Assembly (NCBI GenBank): GCA_009779295.1
Contig: WREN01000079.1
Coordinates: forward strand, 1-9,117
DNA: 9,117 nt
Source: Oscillospiraceae bacterium
GTDB taxonomy: Bacteria; Bacillota; Clostridia; Oscillospirales; CAG-272
Reading direction: 5' to 3'
Shown in pieces: positions 7,640 through 9,117 of the stretch (positions are counted from its first letter, which is position 1; every line of letters begins with the position of its first letter). Under the pieces are notes generated by a model, which was given only the letters and a program-made list of their open reading frames with translations, was not told the origin of the DNA and made no database searches. The translations under genes and the position numbers were made by a program.

Positions 7640-8161
7640 TTATTTTTTTATTGAGTTCCGTATGTTTTCGTTGATTTGCTCACTCGCCGTTTTCGGCGGC
7701 GCGTTCGTTGTCTGCCCCGCTCCCGTCGAAAACTTAAACGGTGCGGGAACTGTTGTCTGCTGCTTGTACATAGGCTTCTCCGCTAAAAACTTGTCCGCCG
7801 CCGCGCCGAAATCCGGCGCGGTGTCCGCGTTTTTCTCATCAAGAAATTTATTAGCTTCATACATGACGTAATCCGCGTAATTCGGGTCTACGCCTTTCTC
7901 GGCAAGGATGCTTTTGTTCTTAGCCAGATTCAATTCCGCCGTAGCCGCCTCAAGCTGTGTTTGCCGGTTTTTGTGCGTCTCCATAAACGCCGGTACTTCG
8001 TCCTTCGAACTCAGCCCGAGCATTTTAAGAACCGAGTTTTCGCCCGTGCTCTTCTCCTTTGCCATCATTCGGCTTACGTCCGCTTGCGTGAATGTCTTTT
8101 CCGTTGGTTGTGGCTGCTGTTCAGGATTGCCGCCTGATTCGGTGTTATTTTCTTCGTTCAT
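7640..8161 (-). CDS. Capsid scaffold protein (DUF4355/GP20-like)
   Basis: A 173-residue, highly charged helical protein directly ahead of the major capsid gene, the place of the scaffold that guides procapsid assembly and is then removed. Residues 1-20 are a disordered Asn/Glu/Gln/Pro lead; KTFTQADVSRMMAKEKSTG (22-40) is the usual scaffold opening; 45-85 is probably coiled coil with LGLSSKDEVPAF; 89-110 has KGVDPNYADYVMYEANKFLD, the conserved second block; and the C-terminus from about 130 is Pro/Thr/Lys-rich with a basic end (NSIKK), suited to binding the capsid inner surface. ATG 8161 has AAGGAG (8175-8170) at 8 bases. No separate prohead protease is seen in this window. Family name is from recall; function is well supported by position. 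Confidence 0.87.
   Translation of the reverse strand: MNEENNTESGGNPEQQPQPTEKTFTQADVSRMMAKEKSTGENSVLKMLGLSSKDEVPAFMETHKNRQTQLEAATAELNLAKNKSILAEKGVDPNYADYVMYEANKFLDEKNADTAPDFGAAADKFLAEKPMYKQQTTVPAPFKFSTGAGQTTNAPPKTASEQINENIRNSIKK
7643..7649 (-). promoter_or_regulatory. Candidate -1 frameshift heptamer A_AAA_AAA at the scaffold stop codon
   Basis: Seven consecutive A on the minus strand read as ..A AAA AAA TAA in the scaffold frame, the arrangement of a -1 slippery site right before the stop. After a -1 slip the frame reads eight codons with no stop and enters the major capsid gene in its own frame at ATG 7616. There is no strong downstream stem-loop and only a weak purine stretch upstream, so use of the site is uncertain. 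Confidence 0.35.
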
Positions 8162-8204
8162 ATTAATATCTCCTTTTAAAGTTTTGGTAACTGTATCCGT
8201 TTTA

Positions 8205-8309
8205 TCAGCCCTGCACGGTTAAACGGGCATAAAAATACCGCTTACGCTTCATCGCCGACTTATTGGCGTTGCGCAAACGGGTTTTATTCGGTTGTGGGGG
8301 TCTTGTCAA
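8205..8309 (-). CDS. Orphan basic reading frame of 34 residues, possible gene relic
   Basis: The 144-base spacer between the partner gene and the scaffold gene holds one readable frame, TTG 8309 to TGA 8205, overlapping the partner gene's stop (TTGA). It encodes a strongly basic peptide with NKTRLRNANKSAMKRKRYFY followed by ARLTVQG; an internal ATG at 8252 would give 15 residues. Base composition is about 50% GC, like the phage backbone and unlike the AT-rich genes just before it. Neither start has a convincing ribosome binding site. It could be a tiny gene, or the left-over 3' end of an ancestral gene whose upstream part was replaced by the AT-rich cassette. I do not recognise it. Confidence 0.25.
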   Translation of the reverse strand: MTRPPQPNKTRLRNANKSAMKRKRYFYARLTVQG

Positions 8310-8563
8310 ATTATTTCAACTGTTTTTCCAATTAATTTAGATTCGTCAAAATCCTTTGGATAATCAATGCCTATTTCAAAATTGTCTTTCTTGACATTTC
8401 TGTCCGTATATCTTATCATGGGGATCGCATCGATTTCATATAATATTCCGCCTTGCAATCTTATTTTATTTTTCATTGAAAGTTTTTTTTCGTCAACATC
8501 TGACAAGGATAACAGAACTTTTCGAGTTTCCCCAATACGAAAAGCATTTACGATAGTATTCAT
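8306..8563 (-). CDS. Small protein of unknown function, candidate immunity partner of the MuF C-terminal domain
   Basis: An 85-residue protein starting MNTIVNAFRIGETRK and ending LIGKTVEII. It alternates short hydrophobic strands and charged turns (LQGGILYEIDAIPMIRY, then NFEIGIDYPKDFDE), suggesting a small beta-rich, soluble fold. There is no signal peptide, no membrane segment and no Cys. The ATG at 8563 is chosen because AAAGGA lies 9 bases upstream; the in-frame TTG at 8572 overlaps the preceding stop and that site. It begins five bases after the minor head protein's stop and shares its low GC, so the two probably travel together. Genes for small immunity proteins commonly sit directly after polymorphic toxin genes; that assignment is inference from position, as I do not recognise the family. 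It could instead be an ordinary small virion or accessory protein. Confidence 0.6.
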   Translation of the reverse strand: MNTIVNAFRIGETRKVLLSLSDVDEKKLSMKNKIRLQGGILYEIDAIPMIRYTDRNVKKDNFEIGIDYPKDFDESKLIGKTVEII

Positions 8564-8568
8564 GTATA

Positions 8569-9117
8569 TCAATCCTTTCTCAAATTTTCAAGTTCTTTAT
8601 AATAATCAGTTAATGCTTTTTTAGTTTGTTCATTTTCAATATCAGATATGCCATAAGCTTTTTGGTTTTTTATTAGTTTTTTTTGCGCTTCTATTTCCAT
8701 CAGAAGCCTGTTTTCAGGGGTTCCGTCATTTCGTCCTTGCCGATATTGCGCGGAATGAATCAACTCTTCAAACACAGCGGAAACCGATGCGTTTGTTTTT
8801 AATAAAATTGTGTTTTCGTTATAAGTCAATCCTTCGGCCATTTTAGAATCTAAATACTTATCGGTAGCTTTGTCGCATTGAATAATACCGCCTCGTTTTT
8901 CGAAAGCCGTTTTTATTTTTAAAAACTTTTCATTATCCATAGGAATTGGCATTTGATTATTGCCTCTCTTCATTGCTGCTATATCTATTATATCACCTTT
9001 TTTCAATTTGTCAAGCTCTGTCTTGGAAATCCACTCTCTGTTTCTCCTCCTCGTCCGCCCGGTGCTGTCTATGAACGCTCGCAATTCCGCTTGCTTCCGT
9101 TTCAGCCTTAGTGAGGC
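8569..9117 (-). CDS. MuF-type phage minor head protein, C-terminal part with toxin-like domain (5' end outside window)
   Basis: The frame is open through base 9117, so the visible 182 residues are the end of a longer protein; the TTG at 9084 lies inside it and is probably not a start. The first 30 or so residues (KRKQAELRAFIDSTGRTRRR) match the end of MuF-type head morphogenesis proteins, which sit next to the portal and enter the head in few copies; the position before the scaffold gene agrees. After a Lys-rich linker comes a different domain (about residues 58-182): a helix, IIQCDKATDKYLD, the strand NTILLKTNASVSAVF, then FEELIHSAQYRQG with E117-E118-x-x-H121, then EIEAQ (141-145), AYGISDIENEQT and a terminal helix. 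I have seen this EELIH...EIEAQ pattern at the C-termini of Firmicutes phage minor head proteins and toxin-like proteins. It resembles a metallopeptidase helix but has Glu where HExxH needs the first His, so activity is open. Confidence 0.78.
   Translation of the reverse strand, partial: ASLRLKRKQAELRAFIDSTGRTRRRNREWISKTELDKLKKGDIIDIAAMKRGNNQMPIPMDNEKFLKIKTAFEKRGGIIQCDKATDKYLDSKMAEGLTYNENTILLKTNASVSAVFEELIHSAQYRQGRNDGTPENRLLMEIEAQKKLIKNQKAYGISDIENEQTKKALTDYYKELENLRKD
8573..8578 (-). promoter_or_regulatory. Ribosome binding site for the candidate immunity gene
   Basis: AAAGGA lying in the last three codons of the minor head protein gene, 9 bases before ATG 8563. This supports translation of the small gene from its own start and picks 8563 over TTG 8572. 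Confidence 0.7.

Larger units (their letters stand above)
8306..9030 (-). other. AT-rich exchangeable cassette: toxin-like domain plus small partner gene
   Basis: By hand count GC is about 33% over 8341-9000, with stretches as low as 20% at 8581-8640, against about 51% at 9001-9117, 50% at 8221-8280 and about 60% in parts of the capsid gene. One stretch inside, 8701-8760, is back at 50%. The boundaries fall at the junction between MuF-like and toxin-like parts of the minor head protein and just past the partner gene's stop. This is what recombination of a C-terminal effector domain with its neighbour would leave. No inverted repeats, target duplications or transposase are visible, so the exchange was probably homologous or illegitimate recombination rather than a mobile element. 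Confidence 0.55.

Noticed and set aside
8281..8309. Possible promoter on the minus strand: a perfect TTGACA at 8309-8304, 17 bases, then TAAAAC
   Set aside because: The -10 part is poor, the TTGACA overlaps the partner gene's stop codon, and isolated hexamers of this kind arise by chance. Worth only a transcript-start check.
8569..9084. Treating the TTG at 9084 as the start of a free-standing 171-residue toxin gene
   Set aside because: The frame is open upstream to the window edge, the upstream residues continue the MuF-like sequence, and there is no convincing ribosome binding site before that TTG.
1..9117. CRISPR arrays, tRNA genes, transposases, attachment sites
   Set aside because: I looked on both strands and saw no regularly spaced repeats, no tRNA-like cloverleaf, no transposase-like protein and no pair of att-like repeats.

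Overview
The window is a stretch of a tailed-phage genome or prophage (siphovirus morphology, HK97-type capsid). It carries the head-completion and tail module, and every credible gene lies on the minus strand, so transcription and gene order run from base 9117 down to base 1. I infer a Firmicutes-like, low-to-mid-GC Gram-positive host. The reasons are the strong GGAGG/AAGGAG ribosome binding sites, the GTG starts, and a consecutive set of three small 'minor capsid' families followed by a tail tube protein and a Gp15-type tail chaperone, an order usual in Firmicutes siphoviruses. Nothing in the window distinguishes a free phage from an integrated prophage; there is no integrase, attachment site or host gene.

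Layout in transcription order: (i) 9117-8569, the C-terminal part of a gene entering from outside the window, read here as a MuF-type minor head protein carrying a toxin-like C-terminal domain; (ii) 8563-8306, a small partner gene, candidate immunity protein; (iii) 8305-8162, a spacer holding an orphan basic reading frame; (iv) 8161-7640, capsid scaffold; (v) 7616-6642, HK97-fold major capsid protein; (vi) 6640-6260, head-tail adaptor; (vii) 6273-5821, 5810-5469 and 5484-5011, three minor capsid families that act as head closure, neck and tail terminator proteins; (viii) 4973-4485, tail tube protein; (ix) 4482-4069 and 4082-3537, the two tail assembly chaperone genes; (x) 3488-1, a tape measure protein of at least 1162 residues whose C-terminus lies beyond the window.

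The genes form one tightly packed unit with short gaps or small overlaps, consistent with a single late transcript. Scaffold and major capsid protein build the procapsid, the adaptor and neck proteins seal the portal vertex, the terminator caps the tail, and the chaperones load the tape measure protein around which the tube protein polymerises.

The part most worth a second look is the right end. Bases about 8306 to 9000 are markedly AT-rich (about 33% GC by hand count over 8341-9000, against about 50% on each side) and encode the toxin-like C-terminus plus its small partner. This looks like an exchangeable effector/immunity cassette spliced onto the phage minor head protein. Other points are an A_AAA_AAA slippery heptamer at the scaffold stop codon that opens in the -1 frame straight into the capsid gene, a +1/-2 frame relationship between the two tail chaperone genes, mutually exclusive hairpins ahead of the tape measure gene, and a perfect 18-bp tandem duplication in the tail terminator gene.
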